DNA from: Imperialibacter roseus
Lineage (GTDB): Bacteria > Bacteroidota > Bacteroidia > Cytophagales > Cyclobacteriaceae
Assembly: GCF_032999765.1 (NCBI RefSeq)
Contig: NZ_CP136051.1
Location: forward strand, 1,092,417 to 1,156,416
DNA length: 64,000 nt
Direction: 5' to 3'
This document shows, piece by piece, positions 24,753 through 32,630 of the stretch. The notes beneath the pieces are model-generated. The model searched no databases. It worked only from the letters and a program-made list of their open reading frames with translations, and was not told where the DNA came from. Numbering within the stretch: position 1 is the first letter of the stretch; every line of letters begins with the position of its first letter. The position numbers were made by a program, and so were the translations under genes.

Positions 24753-25577
24753 TTAAATATTTCGGCGCCCCCTTCTTATCCGCACTATGATTACGATTAT
24801 GAGGATAATCAGCACAAAAGGCCATAACTCCACCGTCCAAACCATAAAGCCCAGGAACTTGGCCCAGCCTACGCCAAAGCCACTTCCTACTTTGTAGAAA
24901 AAGCCAAAGCCCTCGGAGTCGGTCTGGTAGAAGTTGATCCAAAGCGTGGCAAACTTCACCCTGTTTTGCAGGTAGTTCATCCGGCCCTGCATCGATTCAA
25001 TGTCCGTTCTCACCTGGCCCAGCTGTGCTTCGATGGCCACCATGTCGGTGACCGTTTTGGCTTGCTTGAGCAAATCGATATAGCGGGTTTCCAGCTCTTT
25101 TTTGGTTTTGAGCCGGGTTTCCACATCCACATACTCCTCTGTCACATCGATGGCGTTCACATTTTTGCTATCCACCTTGCCGGCGTACGAAGAAATAGCC
25201 GCCATAAATACTTCGAACTTGTCGTCGGGAATGCGAACGGCCACGCTCTGCTCTATCATGCCCTCGTTCTTGTACATGTTTTCGTTGAAAACATAGCCAC
25301 CATGAGCTGTGACTGCTGAGTCAAGGAATGTGCGTGTTTTGCTCACGTTTTCAGTTTTGAAACGCATGTTGCCTTCCCTGATGAGCTTGCGCTCAATGGT
25401 ATTGGGAGCATCGCCAGTGTGCATTTGGGGATCCTCTTCAGCAGCAGCCATCTTGCGATCGGCGGCAGGAGCCATTTCGCTGCTGAAACCCATGGGTTCG
25501 CCGCCAGAGTTGTTGTTGCCGCATTGCGTGAATAAAAGCACCAGCGCCAGGCCGGTCAGTTTGATTGTGTTGTTCAT
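24753..25577 (-). CDS. DUF4349 lipoprotein
   Basis: This 274-residue protein has a lipoprotein signal (LALVLLFTQCGNN, lipobox FTQC). The DUF4349 domain spans about residues 60-230: RKLIREGNMRFKTENVSKTR, VTAHGGYVFNENMYKNEG, VAVRIPDDKFEVFMAAIS, and the long coiled coil EEYVDVETRLKTKKELETRY to VRTDIESMQGRMNYLQNRV. A transmembrane helix (LWPFVLIILIIVIIVRI) and a basic tail close it. So it appears anchored at both ends, by lipid and by helix, which is the usual form of this family. The function is unknown. It has its own terminator. Confidence 0.9.
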   Translation of the reverse strand: MNNTIKLTGLALVLLFTQCGNNNSGGEPMGFSSEMAPAADRKMAAAEEDPQMHTGDAPNTIERKLIREGNMRFKTENVSKTRTFLDSAVTAHGGYVFNENMYKNEGMIEQSVAVRIPDDKFEVFMAAISSYAGKVDSKNVNAIDVTEEYVDVETRLKTKKELETRYIDLLKQAKTVTDMVAIEAQLGQVRTDIESMQGRMNYLQNRVKFATLWINFYQTDSEGFGFFYKVGSGFGVGWAKFLGFMVWTVELWPFVLIILIIVIIVRIRRGRRNI

Positions 25578-25632
25578 CTTTATTTTGTGTTTGAGCAATC
25601 TCTGGCATTTTTCATGCCATGAGCCGTACCTT

Positions 25633-26127
25633 TTATTTTTTTATTTCCTCTGGCGACACTTCTCTCTGCACAGTGTATCCCCAGAAACCGATATTGCCAG
25701 TGCCTTCTTCCTGGCCTGTGTTGTCAAACCACCAATCCATGTCATTTTCTACGTCTTGAGGGCCGCCGTCGAGGATTTCAATAGTGGAGCCAGCGAAGCC
25801 GCTAAATTCCGTTACCTTCCACGACCACGTGACATTTCGGAGCAAGTCTTTGTTGAGGTAGGTTTCCGTGCCATCGGTTGCCGCCACTTTAGCCACAACC
25901 AGCCTGTCCAGTGCTTCGTTGTTTCTATCAGCAACGATCGCCCTTGCCTTTGCAATGTCTTCGGCGCTGGAAAGTGGCAGGATGTAGGAATCACCCTTTT
26001 CTGCGCTAAACTCAGTGACGAGAAAGAAGACGGTGGTTTCGTTTCTGGGAATGTCGTCGTCGGTTACTCCGCAGCCTGCAAGTGCTAGTCCGCTCAGAAG
26101 TAAGATGAAAAAGTGCCTGATACTCAT
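25633..26127 (-). CDS. Small lipoprotein, possibly BP74-like domain
   Basis: This 164-residue protein has a lipoprotein signal (LLLSGLALAGCGVTD). The mature part reads FFLVTEFSAEKGDSYILPLS, then AEDIAKARAIVADRNNEAL, VTWSWKVTEFSGF, IEILDGGPQDVENDMDWWF and GFWGYTVQRE. The order (strand, 'I-KAR-I' helix, W-W strand, 'IE-DG-P--VE-D-D-W' loop, final W-Y-V strand) recalls the N-terminal domain of Dictyostelium BP74/calmodulin-dependent proteins and bacterial relatives. That link is a recollection of the pattern and needs a profile search. It is 55 bp upstream of the DUF4349 gene. Confidence 0.6.
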   Translation of the reverse strand: MSIRHFFILLLSGLALAGCGVTDDDIPRNETTVFFLVTEFSAEKGDSYILPLSSAEDIAKARAIVADRNNEALDRLVVAKVAATDGTETYLNKDLLRNVTWSWKVTEFSGFAGSTIEILDGGPQDVENDMDWWFDNTGQEEGTGNIGFWGYTVQREVSPEEIKK

Positions 26128-26247
26128 AATGAATTTAATGTTTGAGCGATAGGACACGGGGAAGCGGAAAGGAGTTGGGGACGCTAGTGAAAATAGGCAG
26201 CGCTTTACCTCATGGAATTACATCCAGGCAACACCACAACTGTTGAT

Positions 26248-26865
26248 CTATTCGAAAATATCGCCCACTGTCAGGTTGATTGCGGAAAGCATGCCGCATT
26301 GAACATGATCGCTGCCGGAAAGTCTGGCGGCAGACAGGTAATGGCCTTCTGGGTTGAGAAGAAAAATCTCCACGATGTTGTCGTTGGGGAAAACCAACCA
26401 ATACTCGTTGACCTTATGTTCCCTGTAAAGCTCGAATTTGTCTTTGAGATCTCTTGATGCTGTGGATCGAGAAAGGATTTCAATAATTAGGTCAGGTGCA
26501 CCTACGCATCCTTTCTCATCGAGTTTGCTGGCGTCACACACGATACAGATGTCGGGCTGTACCACAGTGAATATCTTTTTGTCGTCATCTCCTGGGTTAT
26601 CGGGCAGGCGGACGTCAAAGGGTGCATGGAATAGGTTGCATGATTTGTTTCTAATATGGGGGCCTATATGGCTTATAAGATTGGTGCTTATCAGTTGATG
26701 CCGTGTCAATTGACCAGCCGACATCTTGAAGATTTTTCCTTTGATGATCTCCACTCGTTCCTCGAAAGCCCACCGGAGATAGTCGGCATAGGAATAGGTG
26801 ACTTCAGGATCCAGAAGATTGAAGTCTTCGATGCGTTCTTCGGGGAATAGGCATTCTTTGGGCAT
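26248..26865 (-). CDS. Uma2-family (DUF820) endonuclease-fold protein
   Basis: This 205-residue protein has the Uma2/DUF820 restriction-endonuclease-like core: MSAGQLTRHQLISTNLISHI, the VVQPDICIVCD strand (Asp), APDLIIEILSRST (Glu), and DLKDKFELYREHKVNEYWLVFP with the conserved Lys and Tyr-W. The PD-(D/E)XK-type residues are present. The cellular role is unknown; the family is very abundant in cyanobacteria and Cytophagales. ATG 26865 is used; an in-frame TTG lies four codons upstream. Confidence 0.88.
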   Translation of the reverse strand: MPKECLFPEERIEDFNLLDPEVTYSYADYLRWAFEERVEIIKGKIFKMSAGQLTRHQLISTNLISHIGPHIRNKSCNLFHAPFDVRLPDNPGDDDKKIFTVVQPDICIVCDASKLDEKGCVGAPDLIIEILSRSTASRDLKDKFELYREHKVNEYWLVFPNDNIVEIFLLNPEGHYLSAARLSGSDHVQCGMLSAINLTVGDIFE

Positions 26866-27248
26866 GGTTGAAATCAATATATTTTTACCCTCAAGCCGGG
26901 TGGGCTGTTACTTTTCCTTGCCGTTCCCGGATGGGATGAAAAGTAACCAAAAATCATGGAAAAATTAACGCACAAGCCGAAAACACGCACCCTGCCACCA
27001 TTTTTCCCCCTCCCGCCATTAAGGGCGCTACACTGAACTAAGAATAGTATTTAAGAAAACAGCGTTGTGTTCCTCCGAATTTAAAAACAAGAGAGGTGCC
27101 TTTTGTTGGACCAAGTTGGTAAGTAATTTTCAAGAAGTCGTGAAAGTTAAATAGAAAAGAAAAACTGGTTCAATGCGTCCCGCCCGGCCGGGTTTCTCCA
27201 GTCGGATAGGCTTGGACCTTTTTCTTTTCTATTTAACCTCTTAGTTAA
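26866..27248. other. Intergenic region with two palindromes, no gene
   Basis: This 383-bp stretch has no convincing coding frame. It holds GTTACTTTTC (26907-26916) / GAAAAGTAAC (26938-26947) followed by CAAAAATC, a motif I know as a recurrent palindrome in Bacteroidota, and the long inverted repeat at 27146-27237 described separately. Between them (26960-27140) I see only unremarkable AT-rich sequence. Confidence 0.6.
27146..27237. repeat. Long inverted repeat with perfect 19-bp arms
   Basis: GTTAAATAGAAAAGAAAAA (27146-27164) is exactly complementary to 27219-27237. The 54-bp interior contains the palindrome CCCGGCCGGG (27183-27192) and a weaker GGTTCAA/TTGGACC pairing. It begins 11 bp past the stop of propeller paralogue 3 and could act as its terminator, but the arms are far longer than a terminator needs. 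No flanking direct repeat was found. Confidence 0.65.
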
Positions 27249-30188
27249 TTATCCCTTCCTTTCGGGCCGCTTTCTTGGCTCGTCTACTTTTAGGTTGGTG
27301 GTGGAGGTTTCTCCGCCCTGGCTAATGGTAACTGTGTAGGTGCCGGGTACGAGGTAGGTCTTGCCATTGTCGGCCTTTTTCACCGCCTTGGCTTTTTCTT
27401 CGCCAAGCTCTGCTTTTAGTGCATCTACTTGTGCGTCGGTTACCGTCAGGTCATAGTCATAGTAATTAAGTCCCTTTTCTGCTTTCACAGTGGCCTCGAA
27501 TACCTTGGTGCCTTTGTCTGAGGTGAGGGTGAGTGCTACATCACCCCCAGCTTTCGCATAGAAGGGCAATGTTTGGCTCGGCTCATTCACGGGTCTCCAT
27601 TGGCTGAAGCCAGGCATGCCCCAGCGTTCGCTGTGGGTTACCTTGTCGGTGTCGAACAAGTGCAATGCTTTGGCTAGCACGTCGCCAGTCAGCATTTGCA
27701 GGTGGGCTACATTGCCAATATAGATCGAGCGGCCGTGTGTGCCTACGATCAGGTCTTTTTCCCTAGGGTGAATGGCCAGGTCGTGCACAGCTACGTTGGG
27801 CAGGCCACCATCGAAAGCCATGAAGCTGGCACCTCTGTCTACCGACACATACAGGCCGTGGTCGGTGCCTACGTACAGCACATTTTCATTTTCAGGATCT
27901 TCTCTGATGATGTTCACAGACTCCTTGGGCAGGTTGGTGCCAATCTTCTTCCAGGTTGTGCCATAGTCCTCTGAAACATAGATCAGTGCATCAAAATTGT
28001 CCCATCGGTAGCCGTTGAGCGAGGCATACACCCGGCTTTCTTTGTGTTTGGAAGGCTCCACATTGCTCACCCAGTAGTTCTGTGGCAGGCCACTCACAAT
28101 CTTTGTCCAGCTGTAGCCACCGTCTTTGCTCACATGAATCAGCCCGTCGTCGCTGCCGGTGTAGAGTAGTCCGAAGCGGGTGGGGGACTCGGCAATCACA
28201 GTCAGGGTGCCGTAGCTCACGTTGCCTTTTTTACCGCCGTTGGTCAGGTCGCCGGAAAGGGTTTCGAAGTTGTCGCCCTGGTCCATGCTGCGGTGGAAAC
28301 GGTTGGAGCCCATGTAGAGCACGTCCTGGTTGTGGCGGCTGAGGAAGATAGGCGTTTCCCAGTTCCAACGGTAGGGCCGCTCGCCCAGCTCATGCGATGG
28401 CGTGATGCGCTTGCGGTCTCCGGTTTGTGAGTTGCCCCTTATGTAGTTACCAAACTGCAGTCCGGTGTAGTATGTCAGGTTGTCTCTGAAGTCGACCTGC
28501 ACCTGCATGCCGTCGCCGCCGAAAATGGATTTAAACGGATACTGACCTTCTGCCTGCCAGCCGTTGCTATATTCGTAGTTGCTTGGCCCCATCCACACGC
28601 CGTTGTCCTGCAGGCCTCCGTACACATTGTAGGGACTGGCCATGTCGTAGGTCACAGAGTAGAACTGACCCAGCGGAATAGGGTTGCACTTGTTCCAGGT
28701 TTTGCCATCGTCGTAGGAGATGTTGATGCCGCCGTCGTTGCCGAGGATGAGGTGACCAGTGCGTTTGGGGTTCACCCACAGGGCATGGTGGTCGCTGTGT
28801 ACGTTGTCGTTGTCGAGCGACTCCCAGGTTTTGCCACCGTCGAGCGAGCGTACGATGGGCACGCCCATGGTGTAAATATGGTCGGGATCCCGGGCGTCGA
28901 TGCGCACCTGTCCAAAGTAGTAACCGTAGCTGTACACCAGGTCTTCGATGTAACCTGCGTGTGTTTTGAACCATGTTTTTCCACCGTCGTTGGAGCGGTA
29001 CATTTCCCCGCCTTTCACTTCGGTGTCGAACAGGAGCGAATTGGCGTCTTCAGTGTATTCTACCAGGTCGAGCGGTTTTACCTTGCCTGCTTCCACGCCT
29101 TTCTTAATGTCGGGGGCATTGTACTTCTGCGGAAAGCGGTTGGCGTCGAGGTAGGCGTTAATGTCTTTGTTGTCGAGGGCCAGAAAGTCGGCTGTAGAGA
29201 TGCTTCTCAGCAGGTCTTTCGTCACCTTGTCTTCTTCCTCTTTCTTTTCTTCTTTGTCCCGGAAGTCCTGATTATCGAGCATGGCATACACGATGGACGG
29301 ATTGGATAAAGACACTTCCAGGCCTATGCGTCCTACACCTTTGGTAGTAGGGAAGCCACTTGCTTCGGTATTGATTTTTGCCCAGGTACCGCCACCGTCG
29401 GTGCTTTTGTACAAACCGGAGCCTTCACCCGCACCGTCGAAGTTCCAGGCTTTGCGGTCTTTCTGCCAAAGGGCTGCGTAAAGAATGTCGGCGTTGGAGG
29501 GGTCTTTTGCCAGCTCAATAGCGCCCGACTTGTCGTTGCTGAACAATGACTTTGTGTAGGTTTTTCCGCCGTCGGTGGTTTTGTAAACGCCTCTCTCGGC
29601 ATTGTCGGAATAAAGGTGACCAAGGGCTGCCACCCAGAAGGTGTTGGGGTTGGTGGGGTGCAGAATGATTCGGCCAATGTGATGACTTTCTTCGAGGCCC
29701 AGGTGGATCCAGGTTTTGCCATTGTCGGTGCTTTTGAAGACGCCATAACCAGAATAAGAAGAACGGCTGGAGTTGTTTTCGCCCGAGCCAACGTAAATGG
29801 TGCCGGTGCCCCAGTCGACAGCGATGTCGCCTATCGACATCACAATTTCATTTTGGAACATGGGGTCAAAGCTGATCCCGTTGTTTTTTGTTTCCCATAG
29901 GCCACCCGAGGCATAGGCCACATAAAAATGGGTAGGGTCGGAGGGGTCTACTTCTATGTCATCCACACGGCCGCTCATTACGGTGGGGCCCACGTTGCGG
30001 AAGGGAATGTTTTTCACCAGCGAATTTTGCTGAAGTGTCAGCCTTTGCTGGTAGCCCTGCCAGCGCTCTGCGGCGGGTGTTGCTTTGGGCACTATTTCGG
30101 CGGGAGTAGCCTTTTTTCGCTGTGCCCATGCTGGTAAGGCCAGGAAAAGGGTTAGCGATAAAGCGATCAGTAGTTGTCTGTTGTTCAT
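27249..30188 (-). CDS. VPS10/sortilin-like Asp-box propeller protein, paralogue 3
   Basis: This 979-residue secreted protein (ATG 30188) has a signal peptide (LLIALSLTLFLALPAWAQ). Asp boxes include STDNGKTW, TTDGGKTY, STDGGGTW, SNDGGKTW, SLDGGKTW, SYDDGKTW, SKDGGYSW and SEDYGTTW. It differs from paralogues 1 and 2 by an insertion of about 100 charged residues after DNQDFRDKEEKKEEEDK, and by a shorter C-terminal domain ending in a basic tail (VDEPRKRPERKG). The N-terminal FRNVGPTVMSGRVDDIEVDP and late GTHGRSIYIGNVAHLQML align with the others. A longer frame to 30209 adds a basic leader ahead of the signal peptide and is less likely. Confidence 0.85.
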   Translation of the reverse strand: MNNRQLLIALSLTLFLALPAWAQRKKATPAEIVPKATPAAERWQGYQQRLTLQQNSLVKNIPFRNVGPTVMSGRVDDIEVDPSDPTHFYVAYASGGLWETKNNGISFDPMFQNEIVMSIGDIAVDWGTGTIYVGSGENNSSRSSYSGYGVFKSTDNGKTWIHLGLEESHHIGRIILHPTNPNTFWVAALGHLYSDNAERGVYKTTDGGKTYTKSLFSNDKSGAIELAKDPSNADILYAALWQKDRKAWNFDGAGEGSGLYKSTDGGGTWAKINTEASGFPTTKGVGRIGLEVSLSNPSIVYAMLDNQDFRDKEEKKEEEDKVTKDLLRSISTADFLALDNKDINAYLDANRFPQKYNAPDIKKGVEAGKVKPLDLVEYTEDANSLLFDTEVKGGEMYRSNDGGKTWFKTHAGYIEDLVYSYGYYFGQVRIDARDPDHIYTMGVPIVRSLDGGKTWESLDNDNVHSDHHALWVNPKRTGHLILGNDGGINISYDDGKTWNKCNPIPLGQFYSVTYDMASPYNVYGGLQDNGVWMGPSNYEYSNGWQAEGQYPFKSIFGGDGMQVQVDFRDNLTYYTGLQFGNYIRGNSQTGDRKRITPSHELGERPYRWNWETPIFLSRHNQDVLYMGSNRFHRSMDQGDNFETLSGDLTNGGKKGNVSYGTLTVIAESPTRFGLLYTGSDDGLIHVSKDGGYSWTKIVSGLPQNYWVSNVEPSKHKESRVYASLNGYRWDNFDALIYVSEDYGTTWKKIGTNLPKESVNIIREDPENENVLYVGTDHGLYVSVDRGASFMAFDGGLPNVAVHDLAIHPREKDLIVGTHGRSIYIGNVAHLQMLTGDVLAKALHLFDTDKVTHSERWGMPGFSQWRPVNEPSQTLPFYAKAGGDVALTLTSDKGTKVFEATVKAEKGLNYYDYDLTVTDAQVDALKAELGEEKAKAVKKADNGKTYLVPGTYTVTISQGGETSTTNLKVDEPRKRPERKG

Positions 30189-30366
30189 TTGAATCCTCTT
30201 TTTTTGCACTATTTAGCTAAAAGTAGGCAAAGGTGAAATGGGAATAGTGGTAAGTGGGGTGATGTTGAATGTGGATAGATGGGCAAATTGACTATCTTTA
30301 ATCAGGTATCGACTACGGAAATGCGAAAAAAAGCTGTTTAACCCACACAATTACACAAACTGCCCC

Positions 30367-30609
30367 ATGATGAAAACGATGACTTGCCGACAGTTGGGAG
30401 GTGCCTGCGACAAAGCCTTCCAAGCTGCCACGTTCGACGAAATAGCTCAACTAAGCAAAACCCACGGCACTGAAATGTTTAAAAAAGGAGATGCGGCCCA
30501 CCTCGAAGCCATGCAGGCCATGAGCGAGCTAATGAAGTCGCCGGACAAAATGAAAGCCTGGTTTGAGGCAAAGAAAAGGGAGTTTGAAACGCTTCCTGAT
30601 CATTTGTAA
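30367..30609 (+). CDS. DUF1059-like small protein
   Basis: This 80-residue protein starts MMKTMTCRQLGGACDKAFQA, close to the M-K-x-x-T-C-R-x-L-G-x-x-C-D start of DUF1059 proteins. It continues with FDEIAQLSKTHGTEMFKKGD in place of the EEVL-x-HA-x-x-H segment. The two Cys (CRQLGGAC) are conserved. The second half (HLEAMQAMSELMKSPDKMKA) is more helical than usual, so the family link is likely but not certain. It is divergent from propeller paralogue 3 and lies 88 bp upstream of a VOC gene in the same direction. Confidence 0.65.
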   Translation: MMKTMTCRQLGGACDKAFQAATFDEIAQLSKTHGTEMFKKGDAAHLEAMQAMSELMKSPDKMKAWFEAKKREFETLPDHL

Positions 30610-30697
30610 AACTGCACGGCGGCTTGTTCGCCTCGTTTCTTGATTCCAATCAAGTGCCCTTTTGGGAGGTAGCGTATAAATTGCCTGAAAAAAAGAC

Positions 30698-31051
30698 ATG
30701 CTCACTTCCGTTGTTCCAAAGCTTCCTTTTATCAATAAGCAGCAAACTGTTGATTTCTATGTCAATCAGCTCGGTTTCACCGTGCGGTCCGACTATGGCG
30801 ACTACCTGATCATGGACAAGGACGGCGTGGAGCTGCACTTTTTTTCCTTCCCGACTATTGTGCCCGCCAAGTCCGATTTCATGATTTATGTGCGGGTAAG
30901 TGAGGGGATTGAAAAGCTCTACGATGGCTACCTGCATAGTATGCCTACCTTTCGGGTAACGCCTTTACTGACACAGCCCTGGGGGCAAAAGGAGTTTTCG
31001 ATCAGCGACCCAAATGGCACGTTGCTGACTTTTGGGCAGGCATGGCGTTAA
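30698..31051 (+). CDS. VOC-superfamily (bleomycin-resistance-like) protein
   Basis: This 117-residue protein has one glyoxalase/VOC unit pair: VVPKLPFINKQQTVDFYVNQLGFTV, YLIMDKDGVELHFFSF, and the closing WGQKEFSISDPNGTLLTFGQ. The pattern VP-L-f-d---FY---LGF and DPdGN-L-f (here DPNGTLLTF) is that of bleomycin-binding-type VOC proteins. These dimers either sequester drugs or act as metal enzymes. The metal-binding Glu at the C-terminal strand (LLTFGQ) is not present, which favours ligand binding. Confidence 0.88.
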   Translation: MLTSVVPKLPFINKQQTVDFYVNQLGFTVRSDYGDYLIMDKDGVELHFFSFPTIVPAKSDFMIYVRVSEGIEKLYDGYLHSMPTFRVTPLLTQPWGQKEFSISDPNGTLLTFGQAWR

Positions 31052-31102
31052 CCATTTTACCAACCACCAGTAGCTGACTTTTTTATTTTCTGAAAAAAAA
31101 TA

Positions 31103-31149
31103 TTTGCGCAGTTAAATAGCTGCATGTATATTTGCAGTCAAATAGCTGC
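31103..31149 (+). promoter_or_regulatory. Promoter with two ArsR operators
   Basis: TTTG (31103-31106) is followed after 20 nt by TATATTTG (31127-31134), an exact TAnnTTTG element. Two copies of the near-palindrome GCAGTYAAATAGCTGC lie at 31108-31123 (filling the spacer) and 31134-31149 (from the last base of the -7 element through the expected start site), 26 bp apart. The ArsR ATG follows at 31154. Binding at either site should block the polymerase. Confidence 0.8.
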
Positions 31150-31153
31150 ATAA

Positions 31154-31474
31154 ATGAAAACAAGGCGAGATATTTTCCAGGCAATAGCTGACCCTACACG
31201 GAGGGCCATTTTATCGTTGGTGGCTTTGCAGGCCATGACCCCCGGTGCCATTGCTGACAGCTTTGAGTCATCGAGGCAAACTATTTCTAAGCACATACAA
31301 ATTCTCACCGAGTGCCAGTTGCTCACGCAGGAACAGTCGGGCAGGGAGATACACTATCACTTCAACGCCAACAAAATGAAAGAAATAGCTGAATGGCTTC
31401 TGCCATTTGCACAGTTGTGGGACGACAGGTTCAATAAATTGGAAGCTGTGATGAAGCAGCACAAAACCCTGTAA
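31154..31474 (+). CDS. ArsR-family transcriptional regulator
   Basis: This 106-residue winged-helix protein begins with the family opening RRDIFQAIADPTRRAILSLV, then PGAIADSFESSRQTISKHIQ (recognition helix) and the wing QEQSGREIHYHFNANKM. No metal-binding Cys cluster is present, so it belongs to the metal-independent group often found upstream of SRPBCC genes in Bacteroidota. It heads the operon ArsR-SRPBCC-DoxX (gaps of 10 and 49 bp), and two operator-like repeats cover its own promoter, so autoregulation is expected. Confidence 0.92.
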   Translation: MKTRRDIFQAIADPTRRAILSLVALQAMTPGAIADSFESSRQTISKHIQILTECQLLTQEQSGREIHYHFNANKMKEIAEWLLPFAQLWDDRFNKLEAVMKQHKTL

Positions 31475-31484
31475 AAAGGATTTT

Positions 31485-31946
31485 ATGGAGCGAAAAACAA
31501 AGATTCACGCCGAAGAGGGCAAGCAGGAATTGCTGATAACGAGAGAATTTGATTTACCATTGGAGCTGCTGTTTAAAGCCTATGTAGAGCCCGAAATTGT
31601 GGAACAATGGATGGGAACGAAGGTGGTGAAGCTTGAAAACAAAAAGCACGGCAGTTGGCAATTTGAAACCACCGACCCTATGGGAAACAAGCATGGGTTT
31701 AATGGAACAATCCATGAGTTTGTGCCGGATCAGAAGATCACAAGAACATTCGAAATGGAGAATGCGAATTTTGGTGTTCAACTGGAGTTTTTGGAGTTCG
31801 AGCAACTCACCGACGCCACCAGCAAACTCACCATACACGTCGTTTACAGGTCGGTGGCCATCCGTGACCAAATATTACGGCTACCCTTTGCGCAGGGTGT
31901 CAATATGGCACACAACCGCCTGCAGGAAATACTAGGCCAGAGCTAA
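31485..31946 (+). CDS. SRPBCC/AHSA1-domain protein
   Basis: This 153-residue protein has a Bet v1-like domain: LLITREFDLPLELLFKAYVE, EIVEQWMGTKVVKLENKKHG, WQFETTDPMGNKHGFNGTIH, and the C-terminal helix FAQGVNMAHNRLQEILGQ. It probably binds a hydrophobic ligand. It is the second gene of the ArsR operon, 10 bp after the regulator. The regular pairing of ArsR with SRPBCC genes suggests the SRPBCC protein works on, or buffers, the compound or process the regulator senses. Confidence 0.9.
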   Translation: MERKTKIHAEEGKQELLITREFDLPLELLFKAYVEPEIVEQWMGTKVVKLENKKHGSWQFETTDPMGNKHGFNGTIHEFVPDQKITRTFEMENANFGVQLEFLEFEQLTDATSKLTIHVVYRSVAIRDQILRLPFAQGVNMAHNRLQEILGQS

Positions 31947-31995
31947 TCCCTGAAAGACATTAAAACTTACACCCGAACACATAAAATAACTAATC

Positions 31996-32397
31996 ATGAC
32001 AGAGACACAACCATCTGCCGGAAAAGCAGGAAAAATCACTTACTGGATTGCCACCATTTGGCTCGCCCTGGGCATGACTTCAACTGGTATAGTGCAGCTG
32101 ATAAAAATGCAGGAAGAGGTAGAGAAAATGGCTCAACTGGGCTACCCCAGCTACATCCTCACCATACTCGGCCCGCTGAAACTTTTGGGAGTGGTGGCGG
32201 TGCTTGTTCCCAAATTCCCTCTGCTGAAGGAGTGGGCTTATGCTGGCTTTTTCTTCAATATGGTGGGCGCCATTTTTTCTCATGTAGCTGCCAACAGCGA
32301 CCCTTTGGAGCTCTTTGGGCCAACGTTGCTGCTGGTGCTGACTGTGGTGTCGTGGTATTTCAGGCCGTCGTCCCGCAAACTTGTATCAGTTGCCTGA
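31996..32397 (+). CDS. DoxX-like membrane protein of the ArsR operon
   Basis: This 133-residue protein has four membrane helices (ITYWIATIWLALGMTSTGIVQL, PSYILTILGPLKLLGVVAVLV, WAYAGFFFNMVGAIFSHVA and FGPTLLLVLTVVSWYF). The pattern TYWIATIWLALGM with GPLKLLGVVA and EWAYAGF-F is that of DoxX-like proteins, common third members of ArsR-SRPBCC operons in Bacteroidota. The molecular function is unknown. A foldback repeat lies directly downstream (from 32447). Confidence 0.85.
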   Translation: MTETQPSAGKAGKITYWIATIWLALGMTSTGIVQLIKMQEEVEKMAQLGYPSYILTILGPLKLLGVVAVLVPKFPLLKEWAYAGFFFNMVGAIFSHVAANSDPLELFGPTLLLVLTVVSWYFRPSSRKLVSVA

Positions 32398-32436
32398 GCC
32401 GGTAGCGATATGTATGCCTCAGATTGTGTTTTTACT

Positions 32437-32617
32437 GCCTCTCACCGAGGGCAAACGCATTTAAAACTATTTAACTTTGAAATTCTTCTTTTTACCCTAG
32501 CCCTAAAGGGAAAGAAGAATTTCAAAGCTGTTTCACCCTTAAGGGCCGGGGTAGAAAAACAGCTTTGAAAATAATTTATCTAATTTGTTTTAAATGCGTT
32601 TGCCCTGGCCTCTCACC
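32437..32617. mobile_element. Foldback (MITE-like) element with 10-bp direct repeats
   Basis: GCCTCTCACC occurs at 32437-32446 and again at 32608-32617, bracketing a 161-bp segment. That segment begins and ends with perfect 19-bp inverted repeats, GGGCAAACGCATTTAAAAC (32449-32467) and its complement (32587-32605). Inside are two hairpins: 32476-32491 with 32511-32526 (16 bp) and 32520-32533 with 32557-32570 (14 bp). The middle TTTCAAA (32520-32526) belongs to both, so they compete. No coding frame is present. The structure fits a non-autonomous transposable element or structured repeat inserted between two genes. Confidence 0.7.
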
Positions 32618-32630
32618 TAAATTTAGCAAC

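Noticed and set aside
24706-24942. N-terminal extension of tandem copy B
   Set aside because: It would cross a rho-independent terminator and overlap the DUF4349 gene; the internal ATG at 24705 gives a clear signal peptide.
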